From Nostoc indistinguendum CM1-VF10 (lineage in GTDB: Bacteria; Cyanobacteriota; Cyanobacteriia; Cyanobacteriales; Nostocaceae): a DNA stretch of 64,000 nt. The translations under genes and the position numbers were made by a program. Positions 1 through 8,023 of the stretch are shown one piece after another. Position 1 is the stretch's first letter, and the number at the start of each line of letters is the position of its first letter. The notes beneath the pieces were generated by a model. That model worked only from the letters and a program-made list of their open reading frames with translations, was not told the DNA's origin and did no database searches. The stretch lies in assembly GCA_019359215.1 (NCBI GenBank), contig JAHHHS010000026.1, positions 17,115 to 81,114 on the forward strand, read 5' to 3'.

Positions 1-383
1 TGTCCCGTAGCCACAGCCCTCATTAATCCTACCGAGTTAATTTTGTCTTGAATTAATTGATAAATGTCACTATTTTTACCTAATTTTGATTCAGCTATTG
101 ATAAAGCTTTAATGTGCATTTTATTTTGAGATTTAGCACATAAGGAAATTAAATAATGAGCAAAAGCAGATTTCCCAGTACCATAAACACTGGTTAATGT
201 CCAAGCTCTATTTCCTTCATCAGAATTAAAACTATTTAAGATACGTGAGAGAGAATCAATTGCTCTTTTAGTCAGAACATAACCCTCTAAAGCTTCCACA
301 CTATCTAAATCTCTTTCTAGGTTAATAGAACGAGAATAGCGGCGCTGGAGACTGAAATAATGGGATAGCTTTTTGTTAGTCAT
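1..383 (-). CDS. P-loop ATPase, N-terminal part (cut by left edge)
   Basis: The reading frame starts at an ATG (complement of 381-383) and runs off the left edge, so about 127 N-terminal residues are visible. They contain a P-loop (VYGTGKSAF, about residues 65-73) after a charged segment LERDLDSVEALEGY. A good ribosome site (AAGGA) lies just before the start, 14 bases after the stop of the DUF4007 gene, so the two are probably one operon. The shape is that of a large defence-type ATPase. My recollection is that DUF4007 genes often sit with sulfur-modification (PAPS-reductase-like) or other restriction genes, but nothing visible here proves that role. No exact family is assigned. Confidence 0.6.
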   Translation of the reverse strand, partial: MTNKKLSHYFSLQRRYSRSINLERDLDSVEALEGYVLTKRAIDSLSRILNSFNSDEGNRAWTLTSVYGTGKSAFAHYLISLCAKSQNKMHIKALSIAESKLGKNSDIYQLIQDKINSVGLMRAVATG

Positions 384-397
384 AATTTCCTTCATTC

Positions 398-1311
398 TTA
401 TTTAAACTTATAATATTTATCTAAAATTTCTTCTGCTAATATCTCTGGGCTGTCAGGGAAAGACAACTGAATTAATCCGGCTGTGTCTGAAAGAACTATC
501 GTATCAAATTCTTTAGCAACTGTCTCAATAGCTGCACATAAAATACTTTCCGTCAGTTTAAAGACCTTCCCTGGACTACCTTCATCATAAAGTAAGCTAG
601 GAATATTAATGGTCTGTCCTCTCTGACTTGCCCAACTAGCATATTCTAAACAAGTGGCGACTATAACTGATGGAGGCAAACTCGCTTTCGCGCCAATTTT
701 AAACTGATAATTTTTCCCAAAATGACGGATTAAACCCAGTTCATTAAACGGACAATCAATAGAATCTTCAACGGGGCTATTGTCTCTACTCAAATCTTGT
801 GTTGCATACATTCTTAAAATACAATTTACATCTTTGATAAAAGAAGATTCAGCAATTGTTTTGTTGAAATTATTTATATAATCTTTTAACCCCACTAAAA
901 TATCTTCTTTTGTAAAATCCAAATCTAGAAAAACATTAAATATATAATACCAAGCAGCCGCGTTGCATGTGGGTTTTAATAAATTCCAATGTAATAACCA
1001 TAATGATGCTGGATCTTCTAAATAAACATCCCATCCATTATTTCCTAAAAGTTTTTCCCAAAATCTTGTTGGGAAACTATTTTTATCAATAATTTTGAAT
1101 GCACTAGACCAATAACGGATAGCACGTACCATATTTTACCAACACCTAAACGTACAGGAGCATCATCCTGTAAGAAGATATCTGGATTTTTTTTGGCAGT
1201 ATCAAATCCTTTTTTCAACCACCCAAAACGAGGGTGAAAAGTCTCATGATTGGCAAATACCGGATTTACTGGATTTTCAATATGTTTGAGGTTCAGACTA
1301 GTTTGGATCAT
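398..1311 (-). pseudogene. DUF4007 family protein, split by a frameshift
   Basis: Two overlapping frames together give one DUF4007-like protein of about 304 residues, close to the family's usual length. The first frame (from ATG at 1311) reads to DAPVRLGVGK; the second continues with NMVRAIRYW and runs to the stop at 398. The join falls at a run of four T (1134-1137; A on the coding strand). Adding one A there would give GVGKNMVRAIRYW, a conserved-looking stretch. This could be a real one-base loss or a homopolymer sequencing error. DUF4007 has no known biochemical activity to my knowledge. It precedes the P-loop ATPase gene in an apparent operon. Recognition as DUF4007 rests on the HETFHPRFGWLKKG and GVGKNMVR motifs. 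Confidence 0.65.
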
Positions 1312-1824
1312 GGTAGAATGGAGATAAAATACAATTATTTTCTTTATTATGGCTTAAATTAAACACAAATTAGTCAAATATTTGAGGATTTTCAACTCGA
1401 CAGTGATTTTACTTTTTTTATACATTTAGGCTCAAAAACAGAATATTATCAAATATTAAATATGGCTTCTTCTATTTCATGTATAAACCTATGTTTTTAT
1501 TAATTTAACTAATTAAATTTCACTTTCGTGTTAGTACAGGTGTTGATACCATAAAAGAAGATCGCAATACCTAATGATATAAAAAGGTAAAAAATGCGTG
1601 ATATTAGTATAGGCTCCATCTACACAAAAGACTCACTATTTTAATTTGTTTCAGTGTGTATGGATAAAGATTAGGTTAATTTTGCATAACTTGAAGGTAT
1701 TCTGGAGGATGCCCGTTCAATTTGTCCTTTCGTTTCCTTCCAGAAGTTTTAAGACATAATGCACTCAAATTGCCAATTGGCTGAATTACTTTACACAATC
1801 GACAACTCAAATCTTTATATTTAA
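1312..1824. other. AT-rich gap between DUF4007 gene and tRNA-Thr
   Basis: No convincing gene was seen on either strand. The stretch is very AT-rich and should contain the promoter of the leftward DUF4007/ATPase operon. A LexA-like half match (agtacaggtgttga, about 1536-1549) departs from the cyanobacterial consensus at the second half-site and was not accepted as an operator. Confidence 0.4.
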
Positions 1825-1896
1825 AGCCAGCAGCGGGATTTGAACTCGCGACCTTCCGATTACAAGTCGGATGCACTACCACTGTGCTATGCTGGC
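1825..1896 (-). tRNA. tRNA-Thr (anticodon TGT)
   Basis: The complement folds as a standard 72-nt tRNA. The 7-bp acceptor stem is GCCAGCA/TGCTGGC. The anticodon stem TCCGA/TCGGA encloses loop CTTGTAA with anticodon TGT. The T arm contains GTTCAAATC. The 3' CCA is not encoded. It borders the accessory DUF4007/ATPase segment, and tRNA genes are common insertion points, but no direct repeat of the tRNA end was found. Confidence 0.95.
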
Positions 1897-2244
1897 AATT
1901 TTTTGATTACTCTTAAGTAGCAACCACAATTTCTTATTGTACCATAATCGATTTATTTGTCTAGCTGTAATTGCTAAAAAATATTTCCCTATTCCTAAAT
2001 TAGGCTAAAAGACGAGATATTTTGGCAATATCGCTGCTTTTGTGTGCCTATATGCTTGAGTTGGCGTTGCAATTGTAGTGATTGCGATCGCTGATAAAGT
2101 TGATAAATTAATATGCATGGCAAAAGCTAACTAAAATTCTGGGCTTGGGCGCAAAAATATCTGGCGCAGTTCTAAAACTGTATTTTCCTAGCACAGCTGA
2201 ATAAAGGGACAGAAATATATAATTATTTTTTACAGATTACAAGC
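1897..2244. other. Upstream region of argF
   Basis: No gene was seen. This 348-base gap should hold the promoters of both the leftward tRNA-Thr and the rightward argF. A HIP1-like GCGATCGC octamer lies near 2090. I found no clear NtcA or other operator. Confidence 0.4.
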
Positions 2245-3165
2245 ATGGCAGCATTGCTCGGACGAGATTTATTAAGTCTAGCGGACATCAGTCCTACGGA
2301 ACTTCAAGAACTTCTACAATTGGCAACTCAACTTAAATCACAACAGTTGAAGTTGCAGTGCAATAAAGTTTTGGGGTTGTTGTTCTCCAAAGCTTCAACT
2401 CGTACACGGGTAAGTTTTACTGTGGCGATGTACCAACTGGGTGGACAGGTAATCGATCTCAATCCTAATGTCACTCAAGTTAGTCGCGGGGAACCTTTAC
2501 AGGATACGGCGCGCGTGTTGGACCGATATCTGGATATTTTGGCAATTCGCACTTTTGCACAGCAAGATTTAGAAACTTTTGCTCACTATGCCAAGATTCC
2601 GGTAATTAATGCGCTTACCGATGCAGAACATCCTTGCCAGGTATTAGCGGATTTATTGACGGTTCAAGAAAGCTTTAACACCCTTACTGGGTTAACTTTA
2701 ACCTACGTGGGTGATGGAAATAATATGGCTAATTCTTTGATGTTGGGCTGTGCTTTGGTAGGAATGAATGTCAGAATTGCTACCCCTAGCGGATATGAGC
2801 CAGATTCTCAGATTGTAGAACAAGCAAGAGCGATCGCTAATAACAAAACGGAAGTCCTCGTCACTAATGATCCAGAATTAGCAGCTAAGGGTTCTGCTGT
2901 AGTTTACACTGATGTCTGGGCGAGTATGGGGCAAGAAGCAGAAGCAGACAACCGGATGCCAATTTTCCAGCCTTACCAAATTTCTGAACATCTATTAAGC
3001 CTTGCGGAACCAGAGGCAATTGTTTTACACTGCTTACCAGCCCATCGTGGTGAAGAAATTACCGAAGCTGTTATTGAAGGTTCTCAATCACGAGTTTGGG
3101 AACAGGCAGAAAATCGTCTGCACGCTCAAAAAGCTTTACTTGCAAGTATCTTAGGGGCGGAATGA
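2245..3165 (+). CDS. argF: Ornithine carbamoyltransferase
   Basis: This enzyme transfers the carbamoyl group of carbamoyl phosphate to ornithine, giving citrulline in cytosolic arginine synthesis. The 306-residue length is normal. The carbamoyl-phosphate motif STRTR is at residues 51-55, the conserved HPCQ at 129-132, and the ornithine-loop HCLPAHRG starts at residue 262. The HCLP cysteine and STRTR together separate it from aspartate carbamoyltransferase. The ATG at 2245 gives a normal N-terminus. The gene seems to be transcribed alone. A 20-bp palindrome lies 12 bases after the stop, followed by lexA in the same direction. Confidence 0.95.
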   Translation: MAALLGRDLLSLADISPTELQELLQLATQLKSQQLKLQCNKVLGLLFSKASTRTRVSFTVAMYQLGGQVIDLNPNVTQVSRGEPLQDTARVLDRYLDILAIRTFAQQDLETFAHYAKIPVINALTDAEHPCQVLADLLTVQESFNTLTGLTLTYVGDGNNMANSLMLGCALVGMNVRIATPSGYEPDSQIVEQARAIANNKTEVLVTNDPELAAKGSAVVYTDVWASMGQEAEADNRMPIFQPYQISEHLLSLAEPEAIVLHCLPAHRGEEITEAVIEGSQSRVWEQAENRLHAQKALLASILGAE

Positions 3166-3176
3166 AAAGAGTTAGG

Positions 3177-3196
3177 AGACGCGATTAATCGCGTCT
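3177..3196. repeat. Perfect 20-bp palindrome after argF
   Basis: agacgcgattaatcgcgtct is fully self-complementary. A related copy (acgcgatgaatcgcgtct) lies at 57047-57064, so this is a dispersed palindromic repeat. Its place 12 bases after argF would allow it to act as a 3' end hairpin, but no T-run follows. Confidence 0.75.
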
Positions 3197-3351
3197 GTAC
3201 AAAAGTTAAGAGTCAGAATGGCGAGTGTGCTGCTGGCTCTTAACTACTTAAAATTTGTAAAAATCAAGAATAAATTGGTAAAAGAAAAGAGAATATTCTA
3301 GCTTTTGACTTTCATATTTTTATTTTTCTCTTGTTATGGGGAGTTTTTTGT

Positions 3352-3365
3352 AGTACTAATGTTCT
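3352..3365 (+). promoter_or_regulatory. LexA box in the lexA promoter
   Basis: agtactaatgttct fits the published cyanobacterial LexA consensus RGTAC-N3-DGTWCB at every position. It lies 31 bases before the chosen lexA start, where it would allow autorepression. As I recall, the same extended sequence was reported in front of Anabaena lexA. Confidence 0.85.
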
Positions 3366-3396
3366 AGAGACATTTATAATTACTTCCCACAAATTT

Positions 3397-4002
3397 ATGG
3401 AACGTCTAACTGAAGCTCAACAAGAACTTTACGAATGGTTAGCAGAATACATCCGATCGCACCAGCATTCGCCTTCAATTAGGCAAATGATGCAAGCGAT
3501 GAACTTGAAGTCACCAGCACCAATTCAAAGCCGTTTAGAACATTTACGCACTAAAGGATATATAGAATGGACTGAAGGACAAGCGCGAACGATTCGGATT
3601 TTGCGTCCTGTAAAGCTAGGTGTACCAATTTTGGGCACAATCGCTGCTGGTGGTTTAATAGAACCGTTTACTGATGCTGTAGATCATTTAGACTTTTCTA
3701 ATTTCGATTTACCTCCCCAAACCTACGCTTTGCGGGTAGCTGGCGATAGCATGATTGAAGATTTAATTACTGATGGCGATGTGGTATTCCTGCGTCCAGT
3801 AGCAGAACCAAATCATTTAAAAAATGGTACTATCGTCGCTGCCAGAGTGGATGGATTTGGTACAACATTAAAACGTTTTTATCGCCAAGGTGATCGCGTT
3901 ACCCTCAAACCAGCAAATTCTAAGTACAATCCCATTGAAGTCAGTGCTATGCAAGTGCAGGTGCAAGGTTCTCTCATCGGTGTTTGGCGCGGTTACAACT
4001 GA
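3397..4002 (+). CDS. lexA: LexA repressor
   Basis: SOS-type transcriptional repressor. The ATG at 3397 gives the usual MERLTEAQQELYEWL start and 201 residues; an upstream in-frame extension from 3331 would read through the LexA box and is not used. The winged-helix DNA-binding part is about residues 1-70. The self-cleavage bond would be Ala84-Gly85 (TIAAGGLIE). The catalytic Ser118 (GDSMIED) and Lys159 (TTLKRF) are both present. So, unlike the LexA of some unicellular cyanobacteria, this one has everything needed for RecA-stimulated self-cleavage. Its own promoter carries a LexA box at 3352-3365. Confidence 0.95.
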   Translation: MERLTEAQQELYEWLAEYIRSHQHSPSIRQMMQAMNLKSPAPIQSRLEHLRTKGYIEWTEGQARTIRILRPVKLGVPILGTIAAGGLIEPFTDAVDHLDFSNFDLPPQTYALRVAGDSMIEDLITDGDVVFLRPVAEPNHLKNGTIVAARVDGFGTTLKRFYRQGDRVTLKPANSKYNPIEVSAMQVQVQGSLIGVWRGYN

Positions 4003-4080
4003 GGAATGGGGAATGGGAAGTAGGGAGTGGGGATTGGGAAAGATAAGTACCAATGACCAATGACTAATGACTAAATTAAT

Positions 4081-5565
4081 ATGTACCTGACGAAAAATCC
4101 AGTGCAGCAACTGCCCACTTTCCGGTTAAAATTACCATTTGCAAGGGAAAGTAAGGGCAGTTATTACACTCCGCAACCATTACCAGGATGCCCAAGAATG
4201 CCTCCGTCTCTGCAATTGCGGCAATATCAGCGACAAGCGATCGCTAGCTGGTTTACCAACAATGGCAGAGGGACGTTGAAAATGGCTACTGGTAGTGGTA
4301 AAACAATTACCGCACTAGCGATCGCTTGTGAACTCTACCAACAGATTAATTTACAAGTTCTGTTGGTAGTTTGTCCCTATCGCCATCTCGTCACCCAATG
4401 GGCGCGGGAATGTGAAAAATTTAATTTGCAACCCATTTTAGCTTTTGAGAATTTACGCACTTGGCAAAGCCAACTTTCTACCCAAATTTATAATCTGCGT
4501 TCTGGTTCTCAACGGTTTGTCACGGTGATTACTACAAACTCCACTTTAATTGGAGATGGGTTCCAGTCTCAACTCAAATATTTTCCTGCCAAAACTTTAA
4601 TTATTGGGGATGAAGCGCATAATTTAGGCGCACCCAAGCTAGAAGAAAGTTTGCCGCGCAGTGTTGGGTTGAGAGTGGCTTTATCTGCCACACCGGAGAG
4701 GTATTTTGATGATTTTGGTACACAATCTTTATTTGATTATTTTGGCCCAGTTCTCCAGCCAGAGTTTACTTTGAGGGATGCGATCGCTCAAGGTGCTTTA
4801 GTACATTATCTGTATTATCCGGTGTTGGTGGAATTAACTGAAGCAGAAAGTATTGCCTATTTAAAGTTAACTAAAAGAATTGGGCGATCGCTACTTTACC
4901 GAGATAGAGAAAATGGACAAGCCGGAAGTTTTGAAGACAATGAAGATTTAAAGCCTTTATTGATGCAAAGAGCAAGATTAATTGGTGCGGCGGAAAATAA
5001 ATTAAATGCTTTACGGGATTTAATGGCAACTCGCCGCGAAACTACTCATACACTTTTTTATTGTAGTGATGGTTCCCAAGATGCAGGACAACGTTCATCT
5101 CTACGCCAACTTAAAGCTGTTGTTAAAATTCTTGGAGTGGATTTGGGGTACAAGGTAAGCACCTATACAGCCCAAACAACTTTACAAGAAAGAGAAATTT
5201 TACGGCATCAATTTGAAAGTGGAGAGTTGCAAGGTTTAGTGGCAATTCGCTGTTTAGATGAAGGTGTTGATATTCCAGCAATTCAAACTGCGGTGATTTT
5301 ATCAAGTTCTGGTAATCCTCGCCAATTTATCCAGCGACGGGGGCGAGTTTTACGTCCTCATCCTGCTAAAGAACGTGCAACGATATTTGACATGATTGTT
5401 TTGCCACCAGATTTAGATAGAGAAACGATAGAAGTTGAACGTAATCTATTAAAAAAGGAATTGCGTCGCTTTGTGGAGTTTGCTGATTTGGCTGATAACG
5501 CTGGTGAAGCAAGAATGAAGTTACTTGATTTACAAAAACGATATGGTTTATTAGATATTTCATAA
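4081..5565 (+). CDS. DEAH-box helicase, phosphorothioation-system restriction type
   Basis: Superfamily 2 helicase of 494 residues. The Walker A motif ATGSGKT is near residues 69-75, the DEAH box (GDEAH) at 176-180, motif III (LSATPER) near 200, and motif VI (QRRGRVLRP) near 422. An N-terminal segment YYTPQPLPGCPR precedes the helicase core. The layout matches what I recall of the TIGRFAMs family 'DNA phosphorothioation system restriction enzyme', whose members cluster with dnd genes. That fits the ATPase and methyltransferase remnant downstream. It probably uses ATP to move on DNA; no nuclease domain is visible within it. It lies 78 bases after lexA, separated by short-repeat DNA. Confidence 0.7.
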   Translation: MYLTKNPVQQLPTFRLKLPFARESKGSYYTPQPLPGCPRMPPSLQLRQYQRQAIASWFTNNGRGTLKMATGSGKTITALAIACELYQQINLQVLLVVCPYRHLVTQWARECEKFNLQPILAFENLRTWQSQLSTQIYNLRSGSQRFVTVITTNSTLIGDGFQSQLKYFPAKTLIIGDEAHNLGAPKLEESLPRSVGLRVALSATPERYFDDFGTQSLFDYFGPVLQPEFTLRDAIAQGALVHYLYYPVLVELTEAESIAYLKLTKRIGRSLLYRDRENGQAGSFEDNEDLKPLLMQRARLIGAAENKLNALRDLMATRRETTHTLFYCSDGSQDAGQRSSLRQLKAVVKILGVDLGYKVSTYTAQTTLQEREILRHQFESGELQGLVAIRCLDEGVDIPAIQTAVILSSSGNPRQFIQRRGRVLRPHPAKERATIFDMIVLPPDLDRETIEVERNLLKKELRRFVEFADLADNAGEARMKLLDLQKRYGLLDIS

Positions 5566-5651
5566 TGAACTATATAGTTGTATTTTTTTGTAAAAATTTT
5601 CAAGTTTTGAAAAAACAAGCATTAAGTATGAAATAATAAAATTATGAATTA

Positions 5652-5706
5652 GATCATAATGGAATATAACTGGCTTTAAAAATTTTACTTACATCCCATT
5701 ATGATC
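5652..5706. repeat. 11-bp inverted repeat with 33-nt loop
   Basis: Arms gatcataatgg (5652-5662) and ccattatgatc (5696-5706) are perfect complements. They sit in a very AT-rich 263-base gap between the helicase gene and the small protein of the ATPase operon. It could be an operator, a processed hairpin or a remnant of a small mobile element. No T-run follows. Confidence 0.6.
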
Positions 5707-5828
5707 CAAATTGTTAATATTAATAATAACAGAATATAATTCAATAATAAAGTCTTTTTTCCAAGAAAAGTATAAATTTAAAAAATAGTTTTTACAAAAT
5801 TAAAGATAACGCTAACAGTGGCTTTACG

Positions 5829-6062
5829 GTGGTAAATACAGCACTAGACAAAGTTAAAATATGGAAAATCTATATTTCCAAACCGAAGATGTCACAAGGT
5901 GCAAATATCGATGATGTGCAAGAGCCAATAACCAGCGCTCCGCCTGAAATACGGCAACTTATTGAGCGCGTATGGAAACTGGAAAAAGGCAGGCTAGATA
6001 AGAAGAGTAATGGCCCTATTAATGAGGATATTTTGAAAATTATTAAGGAAGAGGTGCGATGA
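5829..6062 (+). CDS. Small protein coupled to the DndD-like ATPase
   Basis: Up to 77 residues from a GTG at 5829, or 57 from an internal ATG at 5889. The last part (about residues 40-77: IRQLIERVWKLEKGRLDKK...ILKIIKEEVR) is charged and probably helical. The stop overlaps the ATG of the next gene (6059-6062), which suggests translational coupling and a shared complex. No family was recognised. The first 20 residues look less protein-like, and the frame is open back to 5751, so the gene may begin later or may be the tail of a gene whose 5' part was lost. Confidence 0.55.
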   Translation: MVNTALDKVKIWKIYISKPKMSQGANIDDVQEPITSAPPEIRQLIERVWKLEKGRLDKKSNGPINEDILKIIKEEVR

Positions 6063-8023
6063 AGCTGACTTCAATTAAGCTATACAACTTTCGCTCCTTT
6101 TATGGTACGACACCAGAGATGCACCTGGCTAGTGGAGATGTTCAGAACACAACCATTATTCATGGTAATAATGGCTCTGGAAAAACCAGTTTACTAAATG
6201 CCTTTACTTGGGTATTATATGAAAAATTTAGTGCCGCGTTTGCATCGATAGAGCAGTTGGTAAATAAGCGTGCGATCGCAGAAGCTCAAAAAGGTCAAGC
6301 TGTAGAATGTTGGGTAGAGATTGGCTGGGAACATGAAGGTAAACGCTATCGAGTTAAACGCGCCTGTCGGTCTTATAAAAACGAAGGTGATTTTGACACT
6401 GGCAAAACTCAATTAACCATGTGGGTTGGTGCGGATGATGGCAAATGGAATATACAAATTCAGCAACCAGACGATATAATTAATCAAATTTTACCCGCTA
6501 CTTTACATCAATATTTTTTCTTTGACGGCGAACGAATTGAAGAAATAGTCCGTTCTGATAAAAAAGCTGAAATTGCCGAAGCTACAAAAATTTTCTTGGG
6601 TGTGGAAGTAATCAACCGTTCCATCAGACATTTGGGAGATGCTAAAAAAACTCTAGAAAATGAGTTGAAAGCTATTGGTGATTCTGAAATTAAACAACTG
6701 TTACGACAGCAAGAAAAGATAGAACGAGAGCGTGAACGCATTACCAAACGGCAAACTGAAATTAAAGAAGAATTAGAATATCAACAAACTTTTAAAAAAG
6801 AGACAAGTAATCGTTTACGAGAACTGAGCGCTGCTAAAGAATTGCAAGAAAGATGGCAAGATTTAGAAACACAGAAGACGGCGAATCAAGAAGAATATAA
6901 AAAAACGAAGCAAGCACTGAAAAAAGTTATCTCCGCACGGGGTTACACAGTTTTACTATCAGAAGCTACATCCCAGTTTCGAGGAATTATCCATGATTTG
7001 AAGCAGCGCGGCGAATTAACATCAGGAATTTCACGAGAATTTGTGAATGATTTACTCACTTCTCAGCGCTGTATTTATGGCGCAGAATTACACGAGGGTA
7101 ATCATTCTCATACTCATGTAAGTAGGTGGTTAAATAAAGCAGGTTCCTCGGCGGTAGAAGAAACTGCAATTCGTATGAGCGCACAAGTAGATGAAATTGA
7201 TAAGCAAGCAATAGAATTTTGGGAAGAAGTTGATAGAGAACAAGCTAGGATTAATCAGTTAAGGCAAAGCATATCTCAAATTGAAGGCGATTTAGATAAT
7301 ATTCAAGAACGGTTGCGAAAAGATGCTAATGAAGAAATTAGTAGTTTGCAAAAACGTTTAGATGAAATTGAAAGTAAAATTGATGAATTGAATCGAGAGC
7401 AGGGTGCAAATCAGCAGCAAATTGCTCAACTGACAATTGAAATTGAAGGTTTAAATAAACAAATTGCCAAACAAAAACTGAATGAAGACAAGCAAACTTT
7501 AGCACAGCGACGAATTAACGCCACTCAAGATGCAATCGAACGGTTAACGGAAGTTAAAAATCGTCAAGAGCAACAATTTCGCCTACAACTAGAAAAACGA
7601 GTCCAAGAGATATTTACTGAGATTTCTGTTACTCCATATATTCCTAAAATTAGCGATAAATATGAATTGACATTAGTAGAAAATACTACAGGTATAGAAG
7701 CACCAGTTGCAGCTTCCACCGGTGAGAATCAAATTCTCAGTTTATCCTTTATAGCTAGCATCATTGACAAAGTACGGGAATGGAGTGAAAAGCGGAAAAT
7801 AATGATGATTCCCGATAGTAGCACTTTCCCAATTGTTATGGATTCACCCTTCGGTAGTTTGGATGAGAATTCACGGCGACACATTGCGAAAACAATTCCC
7901 CAATTAGCGAATCAGTTGATAGTTTTAGTTACTAAAACTCAGTGGCGGGGTGAAGTTGAAGCAGAAATGACAGAATACTTTTCAGAAATATTACGAACAA
8001 CAAGAACTCAAAACTTATATTGA
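6059..8023 (+). CDS. SMC-like DndD-type ATPase with a replaced C-terminus
   Basis: Coiled-coil ATPase of the Rad50/SMC class. The Walker A GNNGSGKT is at residues 36-43, an FFFDGER motif (seen in DndD-type ATPases) at 153-159, long coiled coils at about 190-330 and 370-510, an ABC signature-like STGENQILSLS near 545, and Walker B (IVMDSPFGSLDE) near 592-603. At the apex only one cysteine is seen (RCIYG, Cys338). The last 15 residues are an out-of-frame reading of the methyltransferase gene that follows, so the native C-terminus is missing. It is probably linked to DNA phosphorothioation because of the helicase and methyltransferase remnants around it. The product may be nonfunctional. Confidence 0.65.
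   Translation: MKLTSIKLYNFRSFYGTTPEMHLASGDVQNTTIIHGNNGSGKTSLLNAFTWVLYEKFSAAFASIEQLVNKRAIAEAQKGQAVECWVEIGWEHEGKRYRVKRACRSYKNEGDFDTGKTQLTMWVGADDGKWNIQIQQPDDIINQILPATLHQYFFFDGERIEEIVRSDKKAEIAEATKIFLGVEVINRSIRHLGDAKKTLENELKAIGDSEIKQLLRQQEKIERERERITKRQTEIKEELEYQQTFKKETSNRLRELSAAKELQERWQDLETQKTANQEEYKKTKQALKKVISARGYTVLLSEATSQFRGIIHDLKQRGELTSGISREFVNDLLTSQRCIYGAELHEGNHSHTHVSRWLNKAGSSAVEETAIRMSAQVDEIDKQAIEFWEEVDREQARINQLRQSISQIEGDLDNIQERLRKDANEEISSLQKRLDEIESKIDELNREQGANQQQIAQLTIEIEGLNKQIAKQKLNEDKQTLAQRRINATQDAIERLTEVKNRQEQQFRLQLEKRVQEIFTEISVTPYIPKISDKYELTLVENTTGIEAPVAASTGENQILSLSFIASIIDKVREWSEKRKIMMIPDSSTFPIVMDSPFGSLDENSRRHIAKTIPQLANQLIVLVTKTQWRGEVEAEMTEYFSEILRTTRTQNLY

Noticed and set aside
1536..1549. 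Second LexA-like site before the DUF4007 operon (agtacaggtgttga)
   Set aside because: The second half-site lacks the C required by RGTAC-N3-DGTWCB, so it is not distinguished from chance.
1676..1882. Minus-strand 68-residue frame over tRNA-Thr
   Set aside because: It overlaps the tRNA gene and has no protein-like features.
3331..3396. Upstream extension of lexA by 22 residues
   Set aside because: It would translate the LexA box and promoter; family members start at MERLTEAQ.
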